Positions 47,522 to 56,016 of a DNA stretch of 64,000 nt are shown piece by piece (the first letter of the stretch is position 1; the number at the start of each line of letters is the position of its first letter). Where the stretch lies: positions 930,001-994,000 of the forward strand of contig JACKLR010000002.1 of NCBI GenBank assembly GCA_024235795.1. The letters are read 5' to 3'. The translations under genes and the position numbers were made by a program. The notes beneath the pieces are model-generated. The model made no database searches and was not told the origin of the DNA. It saw nothing but the letters and a program-made list of their open reading frames with translations. The DNA comes from Burkholderiales bacterium (GTDB taxonomy: Bacteria > Pseudomonadota > Gammaproteobacteria > Burkholderiales > Nitrosomonadaceae).

Positions 47522-48816
47522 TTCTTGTCGGCAACCAGCGCGGCGGGGCCAAGAATTTGGCCTTGCACCTGCTCAAAGAAGAAAACGAGCATGTGGAAGT
47601 CCATGAAGTGCGCGGCTTCGCTTCGCATAACCTCATGGCCGCGCTGAATGAAGCCTATGCGATCAGCAAAGCCACGCGCTGCAAACAGTTTTTGTTTTCG
47701 CTCAGTTTAAATCCGCCCCAAAATGAGAATGTTTCGACAGAAACGTTTGAAAAAGCCGTAGAGCAAGCCGAAGAAAGACTTGGCTTAAGCGGTCAGCCCC
47801 GCGCCATTGTGTTTCATGAAAAAAACGGGCGCAGGCATTGTCATGCCGTGTGGTCGCGGATCAAGGTTGATGAAATGAAAGCGGTGCAGCTTTCCTTCAC
47901 CAAACGCAAATTAACAGAATTATCGCGTGAATTGTATCTGGAACATGGCTGGACAATGCCTGACGGGTTAAAGCAATCCCATGCCCGTGATCCACGCAAT
48001 TTTACACTAGCGCAGTGGCAACAGGCCAAGCGGATCGGCAAAGACCCAAAACAAATCAAGGCCGTGATTCAGGAAAGCTGGTCGGTCAGCGATACGCAAG
48101 GCGCTTTTGCCAATGCGCTGAAAGAACACGGCTATGTCCTCGCCCGAGGTGATCGGCGCGGCTTTGTCGCGGTGGATCACCGGGGTGAAGTATTTGCTGT
48201 ATCTAAATGGGCCGGAATCAAGACCAAAGAAGTCCGCTCCCGTTTGAACGATGAACAAAGCCTGCCGTCGGTCGATGAAGCCAGAATTCAGATTGCCAAG
48301 GATATGACCGTGCGGCTGGATACGCTGTTCCAAGAACAGGCAAACGCATTTGAAAGCCGCATGGTACAGTTGGAAGAGCAGCGACAAACCCTTATGCGCC
48401 AGCATAAAGCCGAGCGACAACAATTACGTGATGCGCAAAATACAATTTGGCAACACAAACAGCAGGAATGGCGCAATAATCTTAACAAAGGCTTTCGCGG
48501 TCTGTTTGAGCGCATTACTGGAAAGCGCCGTAAAATAGAAGAACGCAACGAACAAGACGCATGGCAGGTGAAATTAGACCAGCAACAGCAGCGTGATACG
48601 CTGATTTTTAATCAGCTCGAAATCCGCCGTTCCTTGCAATCGCGTATCACGCGACTGCAAGCGCTGAAATCTTACCGGCTGGATGAGCTGGAACACGATA
48701 AGTCACAGTATCAAGCCATGCGTGAACAACGCATTGAACAGTTAGAGGCACAGCGCCGGGAACAAAGCCGCAGCCGCCCGCAGCCTCGTCAGCGCGGCCC
48801 GGACTGGTTGCCCTGA
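47518..48816 (+). CDS. mobA: Relaxase / mobilisation nuclease (MobA/VirD2-like)
   Basis: 432 residues. N-terminal relaxase domain: the motif III metal triad is seen as HEKNGRRHCHAVWSR (HxH, about 101-115). SLNPPQNENVS and FHEKNGRRH match the MOBP/MobA group. The region after about 250 is a long basic coiled coil (MVQLEEQRQTLMRQHKAERQ and onward) rich in Gln and Arg. No primase domain. It would nick oriT of the element; no conjugation pore genes are in the window, so it would depend on a helper. Confidence 0.87.
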   Translation: MILVGNQRGGAKNLALHLLKEENEHVEVHEVRGFASHNLMAALNEAYAISKATRCKQFLFSLSLNPPQNENVSTETFEKAVEQAEERLGLSGQPRAIVFHEKNGRRHCHAVWSRIKVDEMKAVQLSFTKRKLTELSRELYLEHGWTMPDGLKQSHARDPRNFTLAQWQQAKRIGKDPKQIKAVIQESWSVSDTQGAFANALKEHGYVLARGDRRGFVAVDHRGEVFAVSKWAGIKTKEVRSRLNDEQSLPSVDEARIQIAKDMTVRLDTLFQEQANAFESRMVQLEEQRQTLMRQHKAERQQLRDAQNTIWQHKQQEWRNNLNKGFRGLFERITGKRRKIEERNEQDAWQVKLDQQQQRDTLIFNQLEIRRSLQSRITRLQALKSYRLDELEHDKSQYQAMREQRIEQLEAQRREQSRSRPQPRQRGPDWLP

Positions 48817-48914
48817 AGAGCGCACTTTAAACAGTGCCGGTTTTAAAACGGCATGTTCCACCCCGCCGACGAAAGCGCGAGATTTCGGCGGCGCGATTTT
48901 TTAGCCCCTCAAAC

Positions 48915-48947
48915 AAAAAGGCGCTGCCAGCCTAAGCCAACAGCACC
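48915..48947 (-). terminator. Rho-independent terminator of ardA
   Basis: Inverted repeat GGCGCTG (48920-48926) and CAGCACC (48941-48947), one mismatch. On the minus strand the hairpin is followed by CTTTTTG, the complement of A5 at 48915-48919. Placed 10 bp after the stop at 48957. Confidence 0.65.
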
Positions 48948-48956
48948 TGTATTACC

Positions 48957-49472
48957 TTAGTGGTTCCAGAAAATGTGTACTTCCTCAAATCCTGTTTGTA
49001 TGGTGAAGATATCACCATTCAATTCCATATCACGCCCCATTCTTTCATAGTCGATATAGTAAGAAAGGTTTTCAGGAATCTGCGTGGTTTCTTCTGTGAG
49101 TTCCTGCACATAATCAGCCAGTGATTTATAACAGCCGCAATAATTTTCCTCTGCTGCCGTTCTGGATTCCTCCAGATCGCCGCCGAAATTATTCAGCAAC
49201 TCCCCACCAAAATCCGGGTATTCCTCGATAAAACAAGCTATTTCATGCGCTGTTTTAAGCCCTTCATATTCACTTAAAGAGTAACCTTCAAAGCCTTCAT
49301 AATCATGAATAGCGTATTCTTCCGCGAAACCTTCCGGGCTTTCAGCCAGCATTTGATTAACCTGTTCTTGGATATCGTCCAGATCATCAGTAGCGTTGAT
49401 CCAAACGCCGTGAAGTTTGCCGTTATTGTAAGCCGCCAAATCTGCTACATAGATTCTGATATCGTTGTTCAT
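48957..49472 (-). CDS. ardA: Antirestriction protein ArdA
   Basis: 171 residues, strongly acidic. Family features: IYVADLAAYNNGKLHGVWI at the start, FAEEYAIHDYEGFEGYSLSE in the middle, and CGCYKSLADYVQELTEE. ArdA mimics the shape and charge of DNA and blocks type I restriction enzymes during entry of mobile DNA. It is near a type I restriction operon at 56-63.7 kb, but in reality it probably came with the mobilisation module and would act on the restriction system of a recipient. ATG is preceded by AAGGAGAT. Confidence 0.92.
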   Translation of the reverse strand: MNNDIRIYVADLAAYNNGKLHGVWINATDDLDDIQEQVNQMLAESPEGFAEEYAIHDYEGFEGYSLSEYEGLKTAHEIACFIEEYPDFGGELLNNFGGDLEESRTAAEENYCGCYKSLADYVQELTEETTQIPENLSYYIDYERMGRDMELNGDIFTIQTGFEEVHIFWNH

Positions 49473-49810
49473 CGCTGTATCTCCTTAAAGTATGAGTTTG
49501 AAGGCGAAGGCTTTTGCCTCGCGCTTGAAACTCATGGAAGACGACAGACTTGGGCGGGGGTGAGGATGTCCAGAAAAATTGCGGAGGGTCTGTTTGGCAG
49601 CAGGCCAAACGGAAACCGTCATTTTTCTTGACATTCGAGGGGGAAGGCCCCTTAAGGCGGGTGTTATTACAAGCGCACTTTCTGGTACAACAAATTTTTT
49701 CTTCAGTAATAGCGTGAAACTTGGCGGTCTTTGCTGACCTGTTGCTTGATTCACTTTCGTGCATTACCAGATATATTATGAAGATTTATTTTTTAAGAAT
49801 GGTAAAATAA
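49473..49810. other. Intergenic region upstream of ardA with an inverted repeat
   Basis: About 340 bp without a supported gene; frames on the minus strand here have no family pattern. A perfect 7-bp inverted repeat GTTTGGC (49592-49598) and GCCAAAC (49604-49610), with a 5-nt loop, stands about 120 bp from ardA. Such a repeat could be an oriT feature or an operator. The end 49803-49810 is the left target duplication of the IS1595 element. Confidence 0.4.
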
Positions 49811-50859
49811 GGCTATGTCACCTTTAAGTGTTGCTGTATAATATAAGCGTTAAAAATCATTGTGATAAAACTGAATATGGAGTCTAAAGCATTTAAGGAA
49901 TTGCTGGCAGAATTGGACAAACTGACACCGCAACAGAAAAAGGAAATTGAAGAACAATTGCATCGCCACGATGACATTCAAACAGTCATCGCACTAATTG
50001 AGAAGCGCATGGATACAGGATCGTCTTGCCCCAAATGTGGCAGTAGCACGAAAATCATTCGCTGGGGATTGTCAGCAGGATTACAGCGTTATCGCTGTGG
50101 TGAATGCAAAGCTACTTTTAATGCGCTAACGGGAACGCCATTGGCCCGTTTAAGACACAAAGGAAAGTGGTTGTCTTATACGCAGCAGATGGCAGATAAC
50201 CAAAGCATACGCAAAAGTGCACACATATGCTCCGTCCATCGAAACACATCATTCAGATGGCGTCATCGTTTTCTAGCATTGTCGAATGAGCAAAAAGCCA
50301 CAAGCCTGACTGGAATAGCAGAAGCCGATGAAGCTTTCTTTTTGGAATCGTTCAAAGGCAAGAAAAGAGGAATGCCACGTGCGGCGCGTAAGCGAGGCGG
50401 CAAGGCTACAAAGCGAGGGCTGTCTTCCGAGCAGACTCCGGTTTTAATTTGCCGTGATCGGACGGGCTGCACGGCTGATTTTGTGCTGAAAAAGATAGAC
50501 AAAGAAAATCTGAGTGCGGCGTTAAAACCATTAATTGCTACAGATGCGATATTGTGTTCCGATGGAGAAAAAGCATTAGCTGCTGCAGCTAGAGAGCTTG
50601 GCATCATACACCGGCCGGTCAATTTAAGTGCCGGAATCAGAGTCATCGGAAAGGTTTACCATGTACAAAATGTCAACGCTTATGGCAGTCGTCTCAAACA
50701 ATGGATGCGCCAATTCCATGGTGTTGCCACGCGATATCTGGAGAATTATCTCGGGTGGAGAAGAATGATTGAGCGTCAAACCGAAGCATTATCGCCTCAG
50801 TCAATTTTATCGACTGCCTTGAGATTGAATAACTACCAACAGTCAATGATGACATAGCC
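49811..50859 (+). mobile_element. IS1595-family insertion sequence, complete (1049 bp)
   Basis: Ends carry the inverted repeat GGCTATGTCA (49811-49820) and its complement (50850-50859), continuing with mismatches. The 8-bp direct repeat TAAAATAA stands at 49803-49810 and at 50860-50867, matching the usual target duplication of the family. One transposase gene. The element hit the 3' end of a gene on the minus strand. Confidence 0.9.
49862..50857 (+). CDS. IS1595-family transposase
   Basis: 331 residues in the open frame; the ATG at 49877 (MESKAFKELL) is a likelier start than the GTG at 49862. An N-terminal zinc ribbon has CPKCG and CGECKATFNALTGTPLA, and an HTH-like segment follows. The ISXO2-type catalytic core begins ADEAFFLES (first Asp), has SDGEKAL (second), and HVQNVNAYGSRLKQWM and LENYLGWRR at the end. 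The coding region covers almost the whole element. Confidence 0.92.
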   Translation: MIKLNMESKAFKELLAELDKLTPQQKKEIEEQLHRHDDIQTVIALIEKRMDTGSSCPKCGSSTKIIRWGLSAGLQRYRCGECKATFNALTGTPLARLRHKGKWLSYTQQMADNQSIRKSAHICSVHRNTSFRWRHRFLALSNEQKATSLTGIAEADEAFFLESFKGKKRGMPRAARKRGGKATKRGLSSEQTPVLICRDRTGCTADFVLKKIDKENLSAALKPLIATDAILCSDGEKALAAAARELGIIHRPVNLSAGIRVIGKVYHVQNVNAYGSRLKQWMRQFHGVATRYLENYLGWRRMIERQTEALSPQSILSTALRLNNYQQSMMT

Positions 50860-51729
50860 TAAAATAATTTCCTTAAAAGGTTTACTGCCCTCTCTTAAAT
50901 CTTTTTCGGATTTCTCAATGTCTTCGCTTGTGGGCAGCCCATGAAAATGCAATATTCCAGTATATGTAGAGTTGATAATTAAGCGATTTAAATTATCATT
51001 AATGGTGTTCAGAATTGAGTTTCTAAGTTCTGTTTTGAACCTTTCAAACCTTAGAAATCTTACAAGTGTGAAGTATTCTTGCAAGTACTTTGATGGCACG
51101 TCTCTTGCGTTCCAGCCTATTGAATTTGTTGCAGACAGTACAGCCAAATCCGAAAACTTGTAGCCGTCCATAACATTTATTTTATGACTTAAAACGTTCT
51201 TTTTCTTTTTATTAGCCTCTTCCATAGCCGCGATGTGCAAATTCTGAACGCAGTCCTTCCCAACCATATCTATTTGTATTTGCAATGCTCTATAGTGGGA
51301 TCGATACGGCTTAGGCATTCTGAATATCACGAGCTTATCTTTTGTTATTTTTTTAAAACGCGGCTCTTTATCTTCAAAGTCTTCCAGCTTAGGAAGGATT
51401 TGAAAAGGCTGACCCAATAGAAACATAATGTTTCTATTCGGAACATGTTCTAGCTTTGAGAAGGATGCCTCTGGTGTATCTTCATCCGTATAATGCACGA
51501 TCTCATATATGGCTTGGCCTTCGTGCATAATTGTACTGGCGCATTCCCTGATGAAGTCTGATACAGCTTCTTCAAGATTATGACGATGATAATCGTTGCC
51601 CGACAAAGCAAGGCTTATATCTTCTTCTACTAAGTCATTCGGTGAAGATAGTTGTACTATTGATGTTTCTCTACGCTCATCATGGTTTCTGTAAGGCATA
51701 ATGCTGACATTCACATCTTGATTGAGCAT
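50833..51729 (-). CDS. Hypothetical protein, both ends altered by insertion sequences
   Basis: 298 residues, soluble, no family recognised. Features: YHRHNLEEAVSDFIRE, GQAIYEIVHYTDED, and a C-terminal SEDIEKSEKDLREGSKPFKE. The last eight residues (GYVIIDCW) come from the IS1595 element; without it the frame would end PFLKNKSS. Upstream of ATG 51729 the frame is open right to the IS3 end at 51764, reading RGEFRISRYEH, so the original N terminus may be lost. Joined across the IS3 pair it stays in frame with the gene at 53854. Confidence 0.65.
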   Translation of the reverse strand: MLNQDVNVSIMPYRNHDERRETSIVQLSSPNDLVEEDISLALSGNDYHRHNLEEAVSDFIRECASTIMHEGQAIYEIVHYTDEDTPEASFSKLEHVPNRNIMFLLGQPFQILPKLEDFEDKEPRFKKITKDKLVIFRMPKPYRSHYRALQIQIDMVGKDCVQNLHIAAMEEANKKKKNVLSHKINVMDGYKFSDLAVLSATNSIGWNARDVPSKYLQEYFTLVRFLRFERFKTELRNSILNTINDNLNRLIINSTYTGILHFHGLPTSEDIEKSEKDLREGSKPFKEIILGYVIIDCW

Positions 51730-51764
51730 ATGCTCATATCTGGATATTCTGAATTCGCCTCTCC

Positions 51765-52598
51765 TGTAATGGTCAACTAAAACCGGACACTTTTTTAGGC
51801 AGTTTTTCTATAGAACATACGCTCAAATTGCAAAGGCGATTGGTAACCTAATTTTGAGTGTGTACGTTTTCCATTGTAGAAAACCAAATAATCAACAATA
51901 CTCAGCTTTGCTTCTTCTTTTGTTCTGAATTTTTCGTAATTCAATTGCTCATATTTAAGGCTACGAAAAAATCGCTCAGTCGGGGAGTTATCCCAACAAT
52001 TTCCTTTTCTGCTCATGCTCTGTTTCATTTTCATAACAGACAAAAGTTCACGGTATTCATGGCTAGCGTATTGGCTACCCCGATCCGAGTGATGAAGTAA
52101 GCCAGGCGCCGGTTTTTTTCGCCAAAAGGCCATTTGTAGCGCTTTCACACATAATGCTGTTCGCATGTGGTCAGCAATTGCCCAACCCACAATTTGCCTA
52201 GAAAATAAATCAATGACAACCGCAACATAGAGCCAGCCTTCCAGCGTCCAAACATACGTGATATCCGTTGTCCATACTTGATTTGGGGCAACGACATCAA
52301 ATTGCCGGTCAAGGCTATTAGTCGAAATCGCCTCGTTATGGTTGCTGTTAGTCGTCACTTTAAAGCGCTTGGGATAGCGAGCTTTCAACCCCAGACGAGT
52401 CATTAAGTGGCGTACTTGGTAATAGCCTGACTTTATGCCCGCCTTACCTAACGCATCGGATAACCGTCGATAACCATAGGTTTGTTTATGTGCGTCGAAA
52501 AGCTGGCGCGCCTTGTCCTCAAGCGCTTCTCTTTTCCTGATCCTGTCAGTATCGTCAGGTTTCTTGGCCCACGCATAAAAAGCACTGGAACTAACCGC
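51765..52598 (-). mobile_element. Truncated IS3-family element (834 bp)
   Basis: Begins at TGTAATGGTCAACTAAAACC (51765) and matches the neighbouring complete copy up to GCGGTTAG at 52598, where the second copy begins directly. It lacks orfA, the frameshift window and the start of orfB. No target duplication. I saw no difference from the complete copy in the shared part, so the two are recent relatives. Confidence 0.85.
51795..52598 (-). pseudogene. IS3-family OrfB fragment
   Basis: The last 267 residues of the OrfB transposase (AVSSSAFYAW onward), with the DDE core intact: TDITYVWTLEG, SDRGSQYAS and SPTERFFRSLK. It lacks the N-terminal part and is fused in frame to a few codons of the neighbouring element's end. 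Not functional by itself. Confidence 0.85.
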
Positions 52599-52628
52599 TG
52601 TAATGGTCAACTAAAACCGGACACTTTT

Positions 52629-53528
52629 TTAGGCAGTTTTTCTATAGAACATACGCTCAAATTGCAAAGGCGATTGGTAACCTAATTTTGAGTGTGTACG
52701 TTTTCCATTGTAGAAAACCAAATAATCAACAATACTCAGCTTTGCTTCTTCTTTTGTTCTGAATTTTTCGTAATTCAATTGCTCATATTTAAGGCTACGA
52801 AAAAATCGCTCAGTCGGGGAGTTATCCCAACAATTTCCTTTTCTGCTCATGCTCTGTTTCATTTTCATAACAGACAAAAGTTCACGGTATTCATGGCTAG
52901 CGTATTGGCTACCCCGATCCGAGTGATGAAGTAAGCCAGGCGCCGGTTTTTTTCGCCAAAAGGCCATTTGTAGCGCTTTCACACATAATGCTGTTCGCAT
53001 GTGGTCAGCAATTGCCCAACCCACAATTTGCCTAGAAAATAAATCAATGACAACCGCAACATAGAGCCAGCCTTCCAGCGTCCAAACATACGTGATATCC
53101 GTTGTCCATACTTGATTTGGGGCAACGACATCAAATTGCCGGTCAAGGCTATTAGTCGAAATCGCCTCGTTATGGTTGCTGTTAGTCGTCACTTTAAAGC
53201 GCTTGGGATAGCGAGCTTTCAACCCCAGACGAGTCATTAAGTGGCGTACTTGGTAATAGCCTGACTTTATGCCCGCCTTACCTAACGCATCGGATAACCG
53301 TCGATAACCATAGGTTTGTTTATGTGCGTCGAAAAGCTGGCGCGCCTTGTCCTCAAGCGCTTCTCTTTTCCTGATCCTGTCAGTATCGTCAGGTTTCTTG
53401 GCCCACGCATAAAAAGCACTGGAACTAACCGCCATCACGCGACATAACACGGTAACCGGGTACGTCTTCTGTTGCTCTCGAATAAACCCGTATTTTATTC
53501 GAGTTCCTTGGCAAAGAAGACTGCCGCC
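52629..53528 (-). CDS. IS3-family transposase OrfB (made by -1 frameshift from OrfA)
   Basis: About 299 codons in the -1 frame relative to orfA, entered at the A6G slippery run at 53528-53534 (minus strand AAAAAAG). N-terminal part KYGFIREQQKTYPVTVL, then HTH_21 and the rve core with DDE: TDITYVWTLEG, SDRGSQYAS, GNCWDNSPTERFFRSLK. Combined with orfA this gives the OrfAB transposase that moves the element. A shorter ORF from the codon at 53450 would lack the N-terminal part. Confidence 0.88.
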   Translation of the reverse strand, partial: GGSLLCQGTRIKYGFIREQQKTYPVTVLCRVMAVSSSAFYAWAKKPDDTDRIRKREALEDKARQLFDAHKQTYGYRRLSDALGKAGIKSGYYQVRHLMTRLGLKARYPKRFKVTTNSNHNEAISTNSLDRQFDVVAPNQVWTTDITYVWTLEGWLYVAVVIDLFSRQIVGWAIADHMRTALCVKALQMAFWRKKPAPGLLHHSDRGSQYASHEYRELLSVMKMKQSMSRKGNCWDNSPTERFFRSLKYEQLNYEKFRTKEEAKLSIVDYLVFYNGKRTHSKLGYQSPLQFERMFYRKTA

Positions 53529-53806
53529 TTTTTTATGATTTCACGCTCCATACGTAACTGCTCGTTTTCCCGACGTAATCGAATCAATTCTGTTTGATCC
53601 GCCAGGCTTAAAGTTGTGTTCTTCCCCGATGACTGAGCAGTAGGCACTCTTTCTGCTCTAGACCATCGCCCAATCGCGCTTAAAGAAACACCTAAATGTT
53701 CAACAACCTGCTGATGGGTATACCCCTTTTCATTAACTAATCTTGCCGCATCTTGTTTAAATTCTAATGTATATTTTGGTCTTGGTTGTTTTGTTTTTGT
53801 ATTCAT
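53495..53806 (-). CDS. IS3-family transposase OrfA
   Basis: 103 residues. HTH region YTLEFKQDAARLVNEKGYTH and QQVVEHLGVSLSAIGRW, then a leucine-zipper helix (ELIRLRRENEQLRMEREIIK). It binds the ends of the element and is the first half of OrfAB. The slippery A6G run lies in KKAA near its end, about 12 codons before the stop. Confidence 0.92.
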   Translation of the reverse strand: MNTKTKQPRPKYTLEFKQDAARLVNEKGYTHQQVVEHLGVSLSAIGRWSRAERVPTAQSSGKNTTLSLADQTELIRLRRENEQLRMEREIIKKAAVFFAKELE

Positions 53807-53853
53807 TTTTTACCTCTAATGACATTATAAATCTGCCTCTAGAAGTGTCCTGT

Positions 53854-55074
53854 TTAATTAAACCATTTCACTACGATAAGTTCATCGCATATGCCTGTTA
53901 AGAAATATGCTTCTTTTAGTGCAAGTGACTTCACCATTTTTGTGCAGCTTGCTTGTAAGTGCTGAATTAACTCAATGGCATGTTCAAGGTCGTTATTGTT
54001 AAGGAGGTGTGACAGTATCATCCTCAAATTATTTGCAACACGCTCTTCAACCCATAAATGGTTGGGCGTTTCCTTGTGCGGAAGAGATATGTTGGCGTTC
54101 ATTGCCATTTCTACTGATGAAGAATGTGTCTCAAACCATTTTGGATGCTCTGTTTGATATTGATACCATCTGCTGTCGGTGGGTATTTGACTTTTGATCC
54201 TTACATATTGTGATAAGAAAGATAACTCTATGGCCATAAGCCGTGTTAAAGAGGCGTTGTTAGGGCTTGGGTCGTGCACCAATAGATCAACAATGTTTTT
54301 GTAAGTTGATAAGCGCTGATTTGCTTGTTTGTAGTAATGATACTGAAAAGATGGATTATCCCAGCCTTGGTATCCGCAGGTAGATTTTCTTGCCCAGTCA
54401 ATGGCCTCTGGAAAGATATATGTTTCAGCCAGCCGTGCAGGATCAAAGAAATGGAATATATTATGAATCAGTATAGGCAGTGTCAGGAGAGCCATTAGTG
54501 ATAGAAACAAAGCGACATACAGAACCATAATGCTAGGTGTCTGTCCTTGTAATATCGCACCCAGTTCAATCAGAGACGTTGCGCCCAAAAGCATCAGTAT
54601 ATCGATATAGTTATCGCCCACTTTTTCTCTGGCGATAAGATTGCGTATATTGTCAGGAACCTTTGAGTAGATTGTGCTGACGACAACACTCATTGCTGTG
54701 AAATAGAGACCGAGAATAAGTCCTGAGATTTGAGCAAGAACGCCATATGTGCTAACAAGGTTGCTTTTCTGAGAAGAAAGTTGGCCGGGTAGTAGATGGT
54801 ATTCAATAAAGCTGAGAGCGCAAACTAATACAACGGCACCGATAATACCCCAAAAGGCTTTCTTGAACAGCGACCATAAGATAGATGTGGATTGGCGACT
54901 AGCCTTGTACCATTGCCCTAATGAAAACCTTAGTTGGGCAATATGGAATTTAAGTTGTGTTAAGGCATACAGTACATTCCAATAGCTTTTGTATCCTTGA
55001 AGAAGAGACGTTCTAAAGGCTTTATTCTTTATGGATTTTAAGTAAGCGATCAAAATATTTCCATTTTCTCCCAA
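53854..55074 (-). CDS. Hypothetical membrane protein, 3' end replaced by IS3
   Basis: 406 residues; the last five (VKWFN) lie in the IS end. Four membrane segments occupy about residues 68-215 (GIIGAVVLVCALSFIEYHLL; LVSTYGVLAQISGLILGL; YIDILMLLGATSLIELGAIL; YVALFLSLMALLTLPILI), followed by about 190 soluble, mostly helical residues. The N-terminal layout recalls DUF2254-like membrane proteins, weakly. If the IS3 pair is removed, the frame runs on through GRGEFRISRYEH into the gene at 51729 and would give a protein of about 711 residues. Function unknown. Confidence 0.65.
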   Translation of the reverse strand: MGENGNILIAYLKSIKNKAFRTSLLQGYKSYWNVLYALTQLKFHIAQLRFSLGQWYKASRQSTSILWSLFKKAFWGIIGAVVLVCALSFIEYHLLPGQLSSQKSNLVSTYGVLAQISGLILGLYFTAMSVVVSTIYSKVPDNIRNLIAREKVGDNYIDILMLLGATSLIELGAILQGQTPSIMVLYVALFLSLMALLTLPILIHNIFHFFDPARLAETYIFPEAIDWARKSTCGYQGWDNPSFQYHYYKQANQRLSTYKNIVDLLVHDPSPNNASLTRLMAIELSFLSQYVRIKSQIPTDSRWYQYQTEHPKWFETHSSSVEMAMNANISLPHKETPNHLWVEERVANNLRMILSHLLNNNDLEHAIELIQHLQASCTKMVKSLALKEAYFLTGICDELIVVKWFN

Positions 55075-55138
55075 GTGCTATGTATCAAAAATAAATTAAA
55101 TGTCCATTTTCGGTAAAAAATCACCTTTAAATCATTAA

Positions 55139-55271
55139 CATCAAACATCAAACATCAAACATCAAACATCAAACATCAAACATCAAACATCAAACATCAA
55201 ACATCAAACATCAAACATCAAACATCAAACATCAAACATCAAACATCAAACATCAAACATCAAACATCAAA
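55139..55271. repeat. Heptanucleotide tandem repeat, 19 perfect copies of CATCAAA
   Basis: Nineteen identical copies (133 bp) followed by a partial unit at 55272-55276. The stop codon of the gene at 55267 is made of repeat bases (TGA in TTTGATG on the minus strand). It lies 65 bp upstream of the membrane-protein start at 55074. Seven-base units change copy number by slippage; because the array is outside frames it would alter spacing, not frame. Confidence 0.95.
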
Positions 55272-56016
55272 CATCATTTAAATAATAATAAGCCATGCCG
55301 TCGAGTCGTTCTTTCACTTTTTCCCAATGTGGCATCACCTGTTTCATAAGCCGGTAAAAGTGTTCGGAATGGTTATGTTCCGCGATATGGCAAAGTTCGT
55401 GCAGTAATACATAATCTATGCATTCTCTCGGCGCTTTCACCAGATGCGGATTGATCGTTAATTGTCCTTTGGGTGAGCAACTGCCCCATTGGGTTTGCAT
55501 GGATAATAATCTTATCGGCGGTTTATCTTTCACCCACAAAGTTTGTGAAAGCACTTCATCCAGTCTGCGGTCGAACACTTCTCTAGCCTTTGCTTTATAC
55601 CAGTCAAAAAGTAGTGTTCTAATTTTCTCGGATTGTGGCGTTCTGGTTTTAACCTCCAGTATGCCGCGTAGTAGTTTGACTTCCGATGTCGATCTGGGTG
55701 CTTCATGAATTTTCAACACATATCTGCGCCCCAGGTAGAAATGACTTTCGCCGCTCACATAACGGCGTGGCAGGATATCTTTCCGTTGATCTTCAAAATA
55801 GCGCATTTGCCGGTGAATCCAGCGCGCGCGTTTTTTAACAGCCTGAATAATTTCATCATCGGAAGCGAGTGGCGGTGCATGCGCCACCACGCGGCAATCG
55901 GGATGGACTTTGATGAGGACTTTAGGCGTATCGGTTGAACGGGGTTCAATGGCAAATTCTATCGCACTATCACCATATTGAATCGAAGCTGTTTTTTGCC
56001 GGGTGGAATAAATCAT
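55267..56016 (-). CDS. YgjP-like metal-dependent hydrolase (M48 type)
   Basis: 249 residues. Zn motif HELCHIAEHNHSEHF (HExxH with a following His/Glu) near 212-226, preceded by TQWGSCSPKGQLTINPHLV and PRECIDYVLL, as in the DUF45/YgjP family. Family members are often found next to type I restriction genes. ATG overlaps the stop of hsdR as ATGA (4 bp), so it belongs to the operon. The role may be proteolytic or nucleotide-related and is not known in this setting. Confidence 0.85.
   Translation of the reverse strand: MIYSTRQKTASIQYGDSAIEFAIEPRSTDTPKVLIKVHPDCRVVAHAPPLASDDEIIQAVKKRARWIHRQMRYFEDQRKDILPRRYVSGESHFYLGRRYVLKIHEAPRSTSEVKLLRGILEVKTRTPQSEKIRTLLFDWYKAKAREVFDRRLDEVLSQTLWVKDKPPIRLLSMQTQWGSCSPKGQLTINPHLVKAPRECIDYVLLHELCHIAEHNHSEHFYRLMKQVMPHWEKVKERLDGMAYYYLNDV

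Larger units (their letters stand above)
52599..53870 (-). mobile_element. Complete IS3-family element (1272 bp)
   Basis: Left end TGTAATGGTCAACTAAAACC, complement of the right end TGAAATGGTTTAATTAAACA, both running on to a GGACAC/GGACACTT box. Encodes orfA and orfB with a programmed frameshift. No target duplication around the pair (CTCC left, CTAC right), which points to recombination or deletion when the tandem formed. Confidence 0.88.

Noticed and set aside
49423..49764. Minus-strand ORFs upstream of ardA
   Set aside because: They run into ardA in another frame and have no family features; the region looks regulatory.
55139..55271. CRISPR array
   Set aside because: The 7-bp units are contiguous with no spacers and there are no cas genes; it is a simple tandem repeat.
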